A stretch of DNA of 64,000 bases from Stenotrophomonas sp. Marseille-Q4652 (GTDB lineage: Bacteria > Pseudomonadota > Gammaproteobacteria > Xanthomonadales > Xanthomonadaceae): positions 868,001 through 932,000 of the forward strand of contig NZ_CAKAKE010000001.1 in the NCBI RefSeq assembly GCF_916618915.1. Direction: 5' to 3'. The notes beneath the pieces were generated by a model that had not been told where the DNA came from, did no database searches, and was given only the letters and a program-made list of their open reading frames with translations. Below are positions 37,204 through 46,113 of this stretch, piece after piece (the first letter of the stretch is position 1; every line of letters starts with the position of its first letter). The translations under genes and the position numbers were made by a program.

Positions 37204-38118
37204 ATGAGTTCCCCGGAACTGGAAAGTTTTGATGTCATCGTGGTCGGCGGAAGCTATGCCGGCATGTCCGCGGCACTCCAGCTGGCGAGAGCCCGTCGCA
37301 GGGTTCTGGTAGTCGACTCCGGCCGGCCCCGCAACCGTTTTGCGTCGACGTCCCACGGCCTTCTCGCCCACGACGGTGATGACCCGGCCGCCATCCTCAA
37401 CAAGGCCCGCACCCAGCTGCTCGCTTACCCGACGCTGCGCTGGGTGCAGTGCGAAGTGGACTCCGCCGTCCGGCGTGACGGTGACGAGGGCCGGTTCCAT
37501 GTCCGGTGCAGCGATGGTCAGGAATTCGAAGGACAACGGCTGATCCTGGCCTACGGCACGGTGGATGACCTGCCGGACATCGAGGGCCTGGATGAGCGCT
37601 GGGGAATTACCGCGTTCCATTGCCCCTACTGCCATGGCTATGAGGCTTTCGGCGGCAGGATCGCCGTGCTGGGCTGCACCCTGGACGAAGCCACGCAGCA
37701 GGCGTTGATGCTGACCGAGTGGGGGGAGGTGACGCTGGTCTGCCAGCATGCCTCTGAGCTTGATGGCGACGTCGTCAGTGAGCTTGCCGAGCGCGGGGTC
37801 AGGATCGAAACCGTGCCGGTCGTGAAGATCAGCGATGAGGCCACCCTGCACCTGGCCGATGGCCGGACGCTGCAGCAGTCGGCGATTTTCCTTTCCCCTA
37901 CCTCGCGGCTGTCTTGTTCGCTGGCGCAGGAGCTGGGCTGTGAACTGGAGGACGAGGGGTGCATCACCACCGATTCCTCCAAGCAGACCACGGTGGAAGG
38001 TGTGTTTGCCTGTGGTGATGCGGGTCGACTGGCGGGCAATGTGTCACTGGCCATTGGCGAAGGTGCACTGGCCGGCATTGCCGCGCACCGCTCGCTCTGG
38101 GATGCACCGGATAGCTGA
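37204..38118 (+). CDS. FAD-dependent thioredoxin-reductase-like oxidoreductase
   Basis: A 304-residue flavoprotein of the thioredoxin reductase fold. N-terminal FAD motif VVGGSYAGMSAA, redox pair CPYC in FHCPYCHGYE, the NADPH-domain region (IAVLGC, which lacks the normal GGGxSA glycine pattern) and the C-terminal FAD motif GVFACGDAG are seen. The altered NADPH loop suggests it may not use NADPH in the standard way, as in ferredoxin-type or other TrxR-like enzymes. ATG at 37204 (or 37195) follows the small hydrophilic gene after about 30 bp. Confidence 0.82.
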   Translation: MSSPELESFDVIVVGGSYAGMSAALQLARARRRVLVVDSGRPRNRFASTSHGLLAHDGDDPAAILNKARTQLLAYPTLRWVQCEVDSAVRRDGDEGRFHVRCSDGQEFEGQRLILAYGTVDDLPDIEGLDERWGITAFHCPYCHGYEAFGGRIAVLGCTLDEATQQALMLTEWGEVTLVCQHASELDGDVVSELAERGVRIETVPVVKISDEATLHLADGRTLQQSAIFLSPTSRLSCSLAQELGCELEDEGCITTDSSKQTTVEGVFACGDAGRLAGNVSLAIGEGALAGIAAHRSLWDAPDS

Positions 38119-38121
38119 CCA

Positions 38122-38424
38122 CTACCTACCGCGGCGCGAGCCCTTGCCGCGGACACCACACCTTGCCATCCAGGGTAGGACCAGGCCTACGCCAAAGGCG
38201 GCGTAGACGAAGAACATGTCGCGGTCCTTCATCCGTTGGTCGAAGCCCGGCGAAAGCCGCGGATGCACGACCTTGTAGTCGACGACGTAGGCCAGCACCG
38301 ACGTGGCCACAGCCAGTGGAAGCACCGGGGATGGTTTGCGCCGCCCCTTCCGGACCCACTCATAACCGGACGCCCAGAAGATGGAACACGCATGGTGGAT
38401 CACGTAAACCTGTACCTGGCGCAC
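38122..38424 (-). CDS. small membrane protein, possibly N-truncated
   Basis: About 100 residues from a GTG at 38424, with two spans (PVLPLAVATSVLAYVVDY and MFFVYAAFGVGLVLPWMA). The HHACSIFWASGYEW start and VVDYKVVHPRLSPGFDQR resemble the C-terminal half of a family of about 150-190-residue membrane proteins I recall from related bacteria; the upstream frame gives no matching N-terminus. It may be a truncated remnant. It is convergent with the flavoprotein gene, 4 bp apart. Confidence 0.45.
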   Translation of the reverse strand: MRQVQVYVIHHACSIFWASGYEWVRKGRRKPSPVLPLAVATSVLAYVVDYKVVHPRLSPGFDQRMKDRDMFFVYAAFGVGLVLPWMARCGVRGKGSRRGR

Positions 38425-38696
38425 CGATTGGGCGTGCCTGGTGCAGTGGAACGGGGACGAGCGCAGCTGGGACTGCCCCTGCCATGGCAGCCGCTTCAGC
38501 GCCTCGGGCGAGTTGCTGGAAGGACCTGCAATGTCCGGACTGGAACCCCGGGAACTGGCCCTCGCTCCGCGCTCGTCCTCCTGACAATCTGCCAGCCCGC
38601 GGCCATGCTGGCCGCGGGGCGGTGACGGAACAGCGGCGCCAAGCCAGGGATGGCGAGGCGGCGGTCAAACGTGGATGCCCGGGAACGGGAGGGTCA

Positions 38697-38945
38697 TCAG
38701 CGGTGCCGTTCCATCCCGCGCGGCGTGGCGCCTTCGGGCAGCTTGCGCGTGGCTACGCCCACGATCACCGCGGTGGCCAGCAGGGTGCTCGATATCACTC
38801 CCGCCAATGCGAGCAGTCCACGCGTGCCAATGGCGATCCTGACCCGGAGCGCCGCCTTGCCAAACGACGCGTCCACCCTGGCCATGTGTCGATCACGCCT
38901 GGCCTTGGACTGATGCGCGTCACTCGTGTGGATGTCCTGTGCCAT
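38697..38945 (-). CDS. single-span membrane protein, unknown
   Basis: An 82-residue protein: a charged N-terminal half (DRHMARVDASFGKAALRVR) and one hydrophobic span (LLALAGVISSTLLATAVIVGVA). The reverse-strand sequence GAGAGGAAG lies five bases before the ATG, a good ribosome site, which is the main reason I call it. No family recognised. Confidence 0.55.
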   Translation of the reverse strand: MAQDIHTSDAHQSKARRDRHMARVDASFGKAALRVRIAIGTRGLLALAGVISSTLLATAVIVGVATRKLPEGATPRGMERHR

Positions 38946-39054
38946 TGCACTTCCTCTCTGAGGTCGGGGAGAGGTTGGTCCACGGTTGCGGGTGAACGTC
39001 GTGCGCGGATGTCACCAGCATCCTGGTCCATGCGTCACGACGAAGGGTGTGGCC

Positions 39055-39357
39055 TCAATCAGCCGGGGCGCGGAGCATGCGCTGGATGGCAGCCACTCCC
39101 GTCTCCATCCGTCGACGTGCGGCGGGATTGGCGGTAGGCACATGGATGATGGGTGGCGAGAAGCCATCACAGGCCACCGCGCGCTCGATCCATGACACGA
39201 CGTCGCAGCCGGTGCCCCTCGTGTCGTCGCCGAGGTCGTGGTCCAGGCTGATCTCGCTTACCGAGCCGGCCTGCAGCAATGCGATTGCCTCATCTGGCCA
39301 GTAGACGCGTGTCCACCCGTCAGGCGTGGGGCGCTCGTCATCCAGATAGACCTTCAT
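39055..39357 (-). CDS. cyclic-phosphate processing receiver-domain protein
   Basis: A 100-residue stand-alone domain: MKVYLDDERPTPDGW, then SLDHDLGDDTRGTG and HVPTANPAARRRM. This is the cyclic-phosphate processing receiver-like family, in which the acidic pocket of a response-regulator fold has been adapted to act on cyclic phosphates, sometimes linked to RNA repair or defence. Here no RNA ligase or cyclic nucleotide gene is adjacent. The in-frame region upstream of the ATG at 39357 has no family sequence. Confidence 0.75.
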   Translation of the reverse strand: MKVYLDDERPTPDGWTRVYWPDEAIALLQAGSVSEISLDHDLGDDTRGTGCDVVSWIERAVACDGFSPPIIHVPTANPAARRRMETGVAAIQRMLRAPAD

Positions 39358-39594
39358 CGCTTTTCCGTATCGGGGTGCAGGGTCTGAAGCTTGGTGGCGT
39401 ACGCAAGTCTTCGTCAAATCCGACATGTACCGAACGGAATCGATAGCGCGGACCGGACGGGAGCTGAACCAGACGTTCACCGCCTGAGCACCGCTTCACA
39501 GTTCGTCAACGTATCGGAACAACCGATGAAGTCCCCACATGACGCTGACAAAAAGCTCGCTATATTCCAGAGCCCCAAACGACGGAGGTTCAGA

Positions 39595-39858
39595 ATGAGC
39601 ATGACCAACACCGCAAAAGTCCGCCTGGCCGCTGTGGCAATCGTGGCTTCGCTCGGCCTGTCCGGCTGCGCCACCTACAGCGACGAGTTCGCCACCATCA
39701 ACTCGCGTCTGGACACCCTTGACCAGCGCGTGCAGGGCGCTGCCCAGAGCGCAGAGTCGGCCAACCAGTCGGCCCAGCGCGCCAACCAGCGCCTGGACCA
39801 GATCGAAAGCCGTGTGCAGCAGCTCGAGACCTCCCCGCGTCGCGTTCCGCGCGGCTGA
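39595..39858 (+). CDS. Lpp-like outer-membrane lipoprotein
   Basis: An 87-residue lipoprotein. A signal peptide with lipobox LGLSGC (start MSMTNTAKVRLAAVAIVASL) is followed by a heptad-repeat coiled coil rich in Ala/Gln/Asn (SRLDTLDQRVQGAAQSAESA, then SAQRANQRLDQIESRV), as in Lpp/OprI-type small lipoproteins that form trimers at the outer membrane. GGAGG precedes the ATG and TATATT lies 25 bp further up as a possible -10. No terminal Lys for peptidoglycan linkage is seen (ends RRVPRG). Confidence 0.85.
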   Translation: MSMTNTAKVRLAAVAIVASLGLSGCATYSDEFATINSRLDTLDQRVQGAAQSAESANQSAQRANQRLDQIESRVQQLETSPRRVPRG

Positions 39859-39866
39859 TGCAGCGC

Positions 39867-39899
39867 AAGGACCGGTGGCTGTCTTGGCTGCCGGTCCTT
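39867..39899 (+). terminator. terminator after the lipoprotein gene
   Basis: AAGGACCGG (39867-39875) pairs with CCGGTCCTT (39891-39899), followed by TCGTTTT. It lies just after the lipoprotein stop. Confidence 0.75.
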
Positions 39900-39954
39900 T
39901 CGTTTTGATGGACCCCCGATAGACCCCGCTTCCAGGAATACCCCCTTGCCCCCC

Positions 39955-40659
39955 ATGCATACCGCGATCCGCAATGTTGCTGGCGTGCTGGCGCTTGCGC
40001 TGGCTCTTTCCACCTCCAACGTGGCCCATGCCGCGGATGACGTGCAGCCCGCAACAGCGCTTGATCTGCTTCCGTCCAACCAGGACGTCTCCGAGACGGT
40101 GACCGAGCTGGCAGGCTGGGTCGTGGCATCGCGGGACAGCGAGGGCTATCCCTTCGCGATCATTGACAAGGCTGCGGCGCAGATCCTGGTGTTCGGCGGC
40201 GATGGGCGCCTGCGCGGCGCTGCCCCTGTGCTGCTGGGTTCTGCAGTCGGTGACCACTCGGCCCCGGGCGTCGCGGGCCTGGCGCTGCGCGAGATCCCGG
40301 GGCGCGACCGCACCACGCCGGCGGGCCGCTTCGTGGGCGGCTACGGCCCCTCGCTGGATGCAGGGCGTGTGCTCTGGGTGGACTACGACACCGCAGTGTC
40401 CATCCATCCCACTGCCACCGGGGTGAAGAAGGAACGTCGCCCCGAGCGTCTGGCGTCGCCGACGCCGGATGACAACCGGATCACCCACGGTTGCATCAAC
40501 GTCGCGCCGGAGTTCTACGAGGGCGTGGTGAACCCGACATTCGAGCGCGGCGGTGTGTTCTACGTCCTGCCCGAGACCAAGTCGCTGGAAGAAACCTTCC
40601 CCGAGTTCGCGCAGGGCCGCGCCGGTGGTAACGAAGGCAAGCGCGCAAAGCGCAGGTAA
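39955..40659 (+). CDS. L,D-transpeptidase (YkuD)-like exported protein
   Basis: A 234-residue exported protein: signal peptide (LALALALSTSNVAHA), then a YkuD-type domain with the catalytic region THGCINVAPEFY (H178, C180). The usual SHGC(I/V)R arrangement is close, with Thr in place of Ser and no Arg after Asn. YkuD enzymes crosslink peptidoglycan or attach lipoproteins to it; the neighbouring Lpp-like gene makes the latter tempting but is only context. A TTG at 39946 is an alternative start; the tail is Arg/Lys-rich. Confidence 0.75.
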   Translation: MHTAIRNVAGVLALALALSTSNVAHAADDVQPATALDLLPSNQDVSETVTELAGWVVASRDSEGYPFAIIDKAAAQILVFGGDGRLRGAAPVLLGSAVGDHSAPGVAGLALREIPGRDRTTPAGRFVGGYGPSLDAGRVLWVDYDTAVSIHPTATGVKKERRPERLASPTPDDNRITHGCINVAPEFYEGVVNPTFERGGVFYVLPETKSLEETFPEFAQGRAGGNEGKRAKRR

Positions 40660-40739
40660 GCCGGCTCGGATTCTTCCAGTTGCCGGCGTTCCGGCACAGA
40701 TCGGGTCGGTGGAAGCGAAGGCGGTACCCCTGAGCGCGA

Positions 40740-41678
40740 TCAGGCAGCGCTTGGGCTGATGAACTCGCTGTCTTCTGCGCCGCCCCGGTTTTCAGCGGCA
40801 TAGCGGGCCGGTGGGCATCCCACGTGGCGCGGGAAGGCCACGCTGAAGGTGCTCGCCGAACTGTAGCCAACGCGTTCGGCTACCGCGGCAATGCTGATCT
40901 CTTCCCGGCGCAGCAGATCCTTGGCCACGGCCATGCGCCAGACGAGCAGATACTCCATGGGCGGCATGCCCAGTACCCGGTTGAAGCGTTCGAAGAATGC
41001 CGAGCGCGACAGTGCAGCCTCCTTAGCCAGTTCGTTGACCGTCCACGGGTGGGTGGGTCGCGCGTGCATGGCACGGATGGCTGCGGCCAGCCGCGGTTCG
41101 GAGAGTGCTTGCACCAGGCCGCGGGCCACGCCGGTTGCGCTGATCGAGCGCAAGGCTTCGATGAACAGCACTTCCAGCAGCCGCGCCAGCACGACTTCGC
41201 GCGCAGGGCGCTCCTCGCGGGATTCATCGGCCAGCAGCTGCACCAGGGTCTGCAGACGGGATTGGCCACGGACATGGATGAGCTGTGGCATCAGCGAGAC
41301 CAGCAGGGCCGAGTCCGGCGAATCGAAACTGCAATGACCTATCAGCATCCGCAGGTCGGTCGGCCCGCGCTGCTCGCCAATGCGGAACATCCCACCACCC
41401 AAGGCGACCGGCACCGAATTGGCTGCCCCGTCGGGAACGTCAAGACTGGACGTCGCGACCCCATGGGCCGCTGGAACCAGCACGAAATCCCCGGCCTGCA
41501 GGACGATGCCCTCACTCCCATCAAGCGCAAGGCGGCACGTGCCCTCGATCACGGCGCAATAGAAAGGCTCACCCGCGTCGGATCGCTCAACCTGCCAGCT
41601 CCCGGCACCGACCACGTGTTTGTAGAAGCGGGTGGCTGGCCGCAGCAGCATCACGACTTCGGCCAATGGATCGGTCAT
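40740..41678 (-). CDS. AraC-family transcriptional regulator
   Basis: A 312-residue regulator: a cupin-like N-terminal sensor domain (GEPFYCAVIEGTCRLALDG; LQAGDFVLVPAA) and a C-terminal pair of helix-turn-helices (LSRSAFFERFNRVLGMPPMEYLL; RVGYSSASTFSVAFPRHVG) typical of AraC proteins with the cupin_6 sensor. It is head to head with the SDR gene, so the 96-bp gap should hold its operator and the SDR promoter. In close relatives such pairs control a reductase gene; here the target is frameshifted. Confidence 0.9.
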   Translation of the reverse strand: MTDPLAEVVMLLRPATRFYKHVVGAGSWQVERSDAGEPFYCAVIEGTCRLALDGSEGIVLQAGDFVLVPAAHGVATSSLDVPDGAANSVPVALGGGMFRIGEQRGPTDLRMLIGHCSFDSPDSALLVSLMPQLIHVRGQSRLQTLVQLLADESREERPAREVVLARLLEVLFIEALRSISATGVARGLVQALSEPRLAAAIRAMHARPTHPWTVNELAKEAALSRSAFFERFNRVLGMPPMEYLLVWRMAVAKDLLRREEISIAAVAERVGYSSASTFSVAFPRHVGCPPARYAAENRGGAEDSEFISPSAA

Positions 41679-41774
41679 GGCTGGACTCTCGCAAACGGGA
41701 TACGGACTTCTGGTTGTAGTCAGTACTGAGGCCGGGACGTACCGTGGATCTCGACATCCACGCAGGAGACGCGA

Positions 41775-42532
41775 ATGAAGACCGTACTGATAACCGGCTG
41801 TTCTTCCGGCTTTGGACTGGAAACCGCCCGCCTGTTCCTGGAGCGCGACTGGAGGGTCATCGCCACCATGCGCTCCCCGCGCGAAGACCTGTTCGCGGCG
41901 TCACCCAATGCGGTAGTGCTCCCGCTGGATATCACCGATCCCCAAAGCATCAGGGCCGCTATGGCCGGGGCAGGGAGATCGATGTCCTCGTCAACAACGC
42001 CGGCTTCGGCGCGCCGGCGCCGTTCGAGCTGATGGACATGGATACCGTACGCAGCCTGTTTGAAACCAATACCTTCGGCACCATCGCAATGGCGCAGGCC
42101 GTCCTGCCGCAGATGCGGGAGCGCAGGTCCGGCGTCATCGTCAACGTGACCTCCAGCGCGATCTACCGGCCGCTGCCACTGATCGGCGCCTACCGCGCCG
42201 CCAAGGCCGCGGTGAACGTGATCACCGAGTCGCTGGCCGCCGAGATCGGCCAGTTCGGCCTGCGCGCGCACCTCGTCCTGCCCGGGTCCTCCGGCGAAAC
42301 CCGCTTTCGCGAATCCGCCCGCGCCGGCCTGCGCGGTTTCGATGATCCGGTGTATGGCCAGTTCATGCAGGACACCATTGCCCGCATGGCCGCCTCCACC
42401 GGCCCGGGCACGCGATCGGTGGACGTTGCCGAGGCTGTCTGGCGGGCGGCGACCGATCCCAGGTCGCCGCTTTACATCCCCGCGGGTGCGGATGCGGAGC
42501 TCTGGGCAGCGGAGGCAGGCGGCGCCAGGTAA
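41775..42532 (+). pseudogene. frameshifted short-chain dehydrogenase/reductase
   Basis: Reading starts with MKTVLITGCSSGFGLETARL (Rossmann TGxxxGxG type) and runs to about 41965, then must switch frame to continue as REIDVLVNNAGFGAPAPFELMD with the catalytic YRAAK (Y-x3-K), ending at 42532. One missing base between about 41950 and 41975 restores a full SDR of about 250 residues. It is either a recent pseudogene or a sequencing error. The start would be right behind the AraC regulator's operator region. Confidence 0.8.
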
Positions 42533-42566
42533 TGCCGCACAGGGTGGGGGGCGGCGGAGGATCCTT

Positions 42567-43098
42567 GCGCAGGTCGGTCGGATCGACCACGTCCAGCCGG
42601 CCCTGCAGCCTGGCCTGCTGCAGCAGGGCCCCGGGTGATTGCTGGCTGGCCAGCAGCAGGCGGCTGTCACCCGGCAGGCCGAGCAGGAACCACTCCAGAA
42701 GTTCGCGCGCCGATGCATCGGTCACGCGCTCCAGGTTGTCGATATAGGCCACGCCGCCGCCGGGAAGTTCACCCGGTTCATCAGCCACTGACTCCACGCT
42801 GCCACCCGGGAACGCCTGGCCAGGTGCCGGCGCAGCACCTCGGGCTGGTTGTCCTCGGACGTAAGGTTGAGCCACTGCACTGCGAGCCCTTGGGCCTGCG
42901 GCTGGCCAGCAGGCCCGACTTGCCGCTGCCGGGCGGACCATGGACCACGCAGATCCGTCCCGGCGGTCCGTCCAGCCGGGCGATCAGGCCGGAACGGGCA
43001 ACCAGGTCGGCTGGCAGTGCCGGCGGTTGGTAACGCCTCCCGCCCGCAGGCCCACTCGGACCTGTCCCCCGGGCAAGGGAGAAATTGATGATGTTCAC
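42567..43098 (-). pseudogene. N-terminal remnant of a MalT-like (STAND ATPase) LuxR regulator
   Basis: From a GTG at 43098 the reverse strand gives RRYQPPALPADLVARSGLIA and a Walker A (HGPPGSGKSG), then a frame change to GLAVQWLNLTSEDNQPEVLRR, then another to VAYIDNLERVTDASARELLE and SRLLLASQQSPGALLQQARL, ending near PTDLR at 42567. This is the start of a MalT-type NTPase-regulator; the remaining ARM/TPR repeats and LuxR DNA-binding end are missing. At least two frameshifts plus truncation make it a pseudogene. Confidence 0.7.
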
Positions 43099-43287
43099 GC
43101 AGGTGCGCCCCAGTCGGCGTCCCGTGCTTGGACAGGACGATGCGGCGGTGATGACGCCGGTCGTGCCGGCGCATCGCGCACTTTGGCACGGTGCCTGCGC
43201 CGGCTTCTCACCGGCATCCGCCCCCAGCAGTGACAATCTGAGCATTGGCCCGCGCTGGCGCGCCCCCACTGCCTGCAGGAACGCGAT

Positions 43288-45951
43288 ATGCCCATCAAGA
43301 CCCTTGGCGATGTCCCGAGCGAAACCGGAGGTTGCGTCGAGGTCCGCGGGGCGCGCGAGCACAACCTAAAGAACGTCGACGTCTCCATTCCACGCAATGC
43401 ACTGGTGGCATTTTCGGGGGTGTCCGGTTCGGGAAAGTCGTCACTGGCGTTTGGCACCATCTTCGCCGAGGCCCAGCGGCGCTACTTCGAGTCGGTTGCG
43501 CCCTATGCGCGGCGCCTGATCGACCAGGCGGGCGTGCCTGATGTGGATGCCATCGAGGGATTGCCGCCGGCGGTAGCCCTGCAGCAGCAACGCGGCGCCA
43601 GCAATGCGCGTTCTTCGGTGGGCAGCGTAACCACGCTGTCCAGCCTGGTGCGCATGATGTATTCGCGGGCGGGGGCGTATCCGGCCCACCAGCCCATGCT
43701 CTACGCCGAGGATTTCTCGCCCAACACGCCACAGGGCGCATGCACCACCTGCCACGGCCTCGGCCACGTCTACGAGGTGACTGAAGCGTTGATGGTGCCG
43801 GATCCTTCGCTGAGCATCCGCGAGCGTGCCATCGCTTCCTGGCCGCCGGCCTGGCATGGGCAGAACCTGCGCGACATCCTGGTCACGCTGGGTTACGACG
43901 TCGACGTACCGTGGAAGAAGCTGCCGAAGAAGGACAGGGAGTGGATCCTGTTCACCGAGGAGACGCCGACCGTACCGGTCTATGCCGGCTTCACCCCTGC
44001 CGAGACCCGCACCGCGCTCAGGCAGAAGCTCGAGCCGAGCTACATGGGCACCTATACCGGTGCCCGTCGCTACGTGCTGCATACGTTCGCCAACACCCAG
44101 AGCGCACTGATGAGGAAGCGGGTATCCCGTTTCATGGAAGGCAGGCTGTGCCCTGCTTGCCAGGGCAAACGGCTGAAGCCGGAGGCACTTTCGGTCACCT
44201 TCGCAGGCGTGGATATCGGGGAGTTCATGCGGTTGCCGCTGGATCAACTGGCGGACCTGCTGCAGCCGGTAGTGGAGGGCGATTTGAGTGCCCACGGCCA
44301 CGGCCAGGGCACCAACAGCAGCGCGACACGTCGCGATCGCAGGCAGCGGGCGGCAAGCGGGCGCGCGGTCCACGCCGCCGCGCCGGACGTGCGGCTCACC
44401 TCGGCCCTGTCGGAAGAAAAGCGCCTGGCTGCACAGCGGCTGGCAAGCGGGGTCATGGCTCGTGTAACGCAGTTGCGTGGCCTGGGCCTGGGATACCTCT
44501 CGCTGGATCGCGCCACGCCGACGCTTTCGGCCGGCGAGCTGCAGCGTCTGCGGCTGGCCACGCAACTGGGTTCGCTGCTTTTTGGCGTGCTGTACGTGCT
44601 CGATGAGCCATCAGCCGGCCTGCATCCTGCCGACAGCCAGGCGCTGTACGACGCACTGGACCGGTTGCGTGACGGCGGCAACTCGGTGTTCGTCGTCGAA
44701 CACGATCTGGAGCTGATCCGCCGGGCGCAGTGGCTGGTGGATGTGGGTCCGGAGGCCGGGGAGCGGGGCGGGCGTGTCCTGTACAGCGGCGCGCCCGAAG
44801 GCCTGCGCCAGATCGAGGAGTCCCGGACTGCCCGCTACCTCTTCGACCAGGTCCCCGCACCTGCAAGCCGGCAGCGCAGCCCGGGGAGCTGGCTGGAACT
44901 GAAGGGCATCCACCGTCACAACCTGCAGGGCGTGGACGCGCAGGTGCCGCTGGGCGTGCTGACCGCAGTGACCGGCATCTCGGGTTCGGGCAAGTCCAGC
45001 CTGATGGCCCAGGCGCTGCCCGAACTTCTGCTTCCGCACCTCGGGCATGAGCCCGCGGATGATGGTGCCGATGCCACGCCTGCGGACGGTCCGAAGGTGA
45101 TCGAGACCACCCGCGGTCAGCTGGCCGGCGAGGTGGATGCCATCCAGCGGGTAGTGCAGGTGGACCAGAAGCCCATTGGCCGCACGCCACGGTCCAACCT
45201 GGCCACCTACACCGGGCTGTTCGACCACGTGCGCAAGCTGTTCGCCGCAACCCCGGCCGCGCGCCGCCGGCGCTTCGACGCCGGTCGCTTCTCCTTCAAC
45301 GTGGCCAAGGGCAGGTGCGGGACCTGCGAAGGCGAGGGATTCGTCAGCGTCGAACTGATGTTCATGCCCAGCGTCTATGCGCCGTGTCCCACCTGCCACG
45401 GTGCCCGCTACAACGAGGCCACGCTGAAGGTGCTGTGGAATGGACGCAATATCGCCGAGGTCCTGCAGATGACGGTCGAACAGGCGCACGCATTCTTCAT
45501 CGAGGAGGATGCCATTGCCCGACCACTGCAGTTGCTGCAGGAAATCGGCCTGGGCTATCTGAAACTGGGTCAGCCGGCCACGGAGCTTTCAGGCGGCGAA
45601 GCCCAGCGCATCAAACTGGCGACCGAGCTGCAACGCAGCCAGCGTGGGCGCACGCTCTACGTGCTGGACGAACCGACCACAGGCCTGCATGCCTCGGATG
45701 CGGACCGGCTGATGGTGCAGCTGCAGCGGCTGGTCGACGCCGGAAACACCGTGGTAATGATCGAACACGACATGCGTGCGGTGGCGCAGGCCGACTGGGT
45801 GATTGACGTCGGGCCTGGCGCAGGCAGTGCCGGCGGCACAATCGTGGCTACAGGAATACCGCATGAGGTAGCCCGGGCCAAAGGAAGCAGGACAGCGGAG
45901 TTCCTTGCGCGCGAACTTGCACGGAACGCCTGGGATCCCGGGACTGCGTAG
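43288..45951 (+). CDS. class II UvrA (UvrA2-like) ABC ATPase
   Basis: An 887-residue UvrA paralogue. Both ABC halves are present: Walker A GVSGSGKSS and GISGSGKSS, signatures LSAGELQRLRLA and LSGGEAQRIKLA, Walker B YVLDEPSAGLHP and YVLDEPTTGLHA, with zinc pairs (CTTCHGLG, CPACQGKRL, CGTCEGEGF, CPTCHGARY). It is about 50 residues shorter than true UvrA and looks like the class II/UvrA2 type that lacks the UvrB-interaction region and is tied to resistance to DNA-binding drugs. It stands alone. The next 334 bp, up to the KfrA-like gene, hold the dif-like site and repeats described separately. Confidence 0.85.
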   Translation: MPIKTLGDVPSETGGCVEVRGAREHNLKNVDVSIPRNALVAFSGVSGSGKSSLAFGTIFAEAQRRYFESVAPYARRLIDQAGVPDVDAIEGLPPAVALQQQRGASNARSSVGSVTTLSSLVRMMYSRAGAYPAHQPMLYAEDFSPNTPQGACTTCHGLGHVYEVTEALMVPDPSLSIRERAIASWPPAWHGQNLRDILVTLGYDVDVPWKKLPKKDREWILFTEETPTVPVYAGFTPAETRTALRQKLEPSYMGTYTGARRYVLHTFANTQSALMRKRVSRFMEGRLCPACQGKRLKPEALSVTFAGVDIGEFMRLPLDQLADLLQPVVEGDLSAHGHGQGTNSSATRRDRRQRAASGRAVHAAAPDVRLTSALSEEKRLAAQRLASGVMARVTQLRGLGLGYLSLDRATPTLSAGELQRLRLATQLGSLLFGVLYVLDEPSAGLHPADSQALYDALDRLRDGGNSVFVVEHDLELIRRAQWLVDVGPEAGERGGRVLYSGAPEGLRQIEESRTARYLFDQVPAPASRQRSPGSWLELKGIHRHNLQGVDAQVPLGVLTAVTGISGSGKSSLMAQALPELLLPHLGHEPADDGADATPADGPKVIETTRGQLAGEVDAIQRVVQVDQKPIGRTPRSNLATYTGLFDHVRKLFAATPAARRRRFDAGRFSFNVAKGRCGTCEGEGFVSVELMFMPSVYAPCPTCHGARYNEATLKVLWNGRNIAEVLQMTVEQAHAFFIEEDAIARPLQLLQEIGLGYLKLGQPATELSGGEAQRIKLATELQRSQRGRTLYVLDEPTTGLHASDADRLMVQLQRLVDAGNTVVMIEHDMRAVAQADWVIDVGPGAGSAGGTIVATGIPHEVARAKGSRTAEFLARELARNAWDPGTA

Positions 45952-46023
45952 CCCAGATGCCAGAACTGCCAGCCAGACCGAGGGGCGAGTCAGGCCGGAC
46001 GCCGAACATCATGCGCACCTTTG

Positions 46024-46051
46024 ATTTCGCATAATGCATATTATGTTAAGT
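46024..46051 (+). other. dif: dif-like XerC/XerD recombination site
   Basis: The 28 bp consist of ATTTCGCATAA (left arm, XerC-type), TGCATA (centre) and TTATGTTAAGT (right arm, XerD-type). Compared with the E. coli dif site as I remember it, 23 of 28 bases agree, including 10 of 11 in the right arm. dif is where XerC/XerD resolve chromosome dimers under FtsK control, near the replication terminus. It is also an insertion site for filamentous phages and mobile islands. Here accessory genes begin directly to its right, so it may be the left boundary of an island. Confidence 0.8.
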
Positions 46052-46113
46052 TCCGGGGTGCTACTGGCACGATTCTTGCTGTCGGTGCTACCCAAACTCT
46101 GTCGTCTGCTCCT

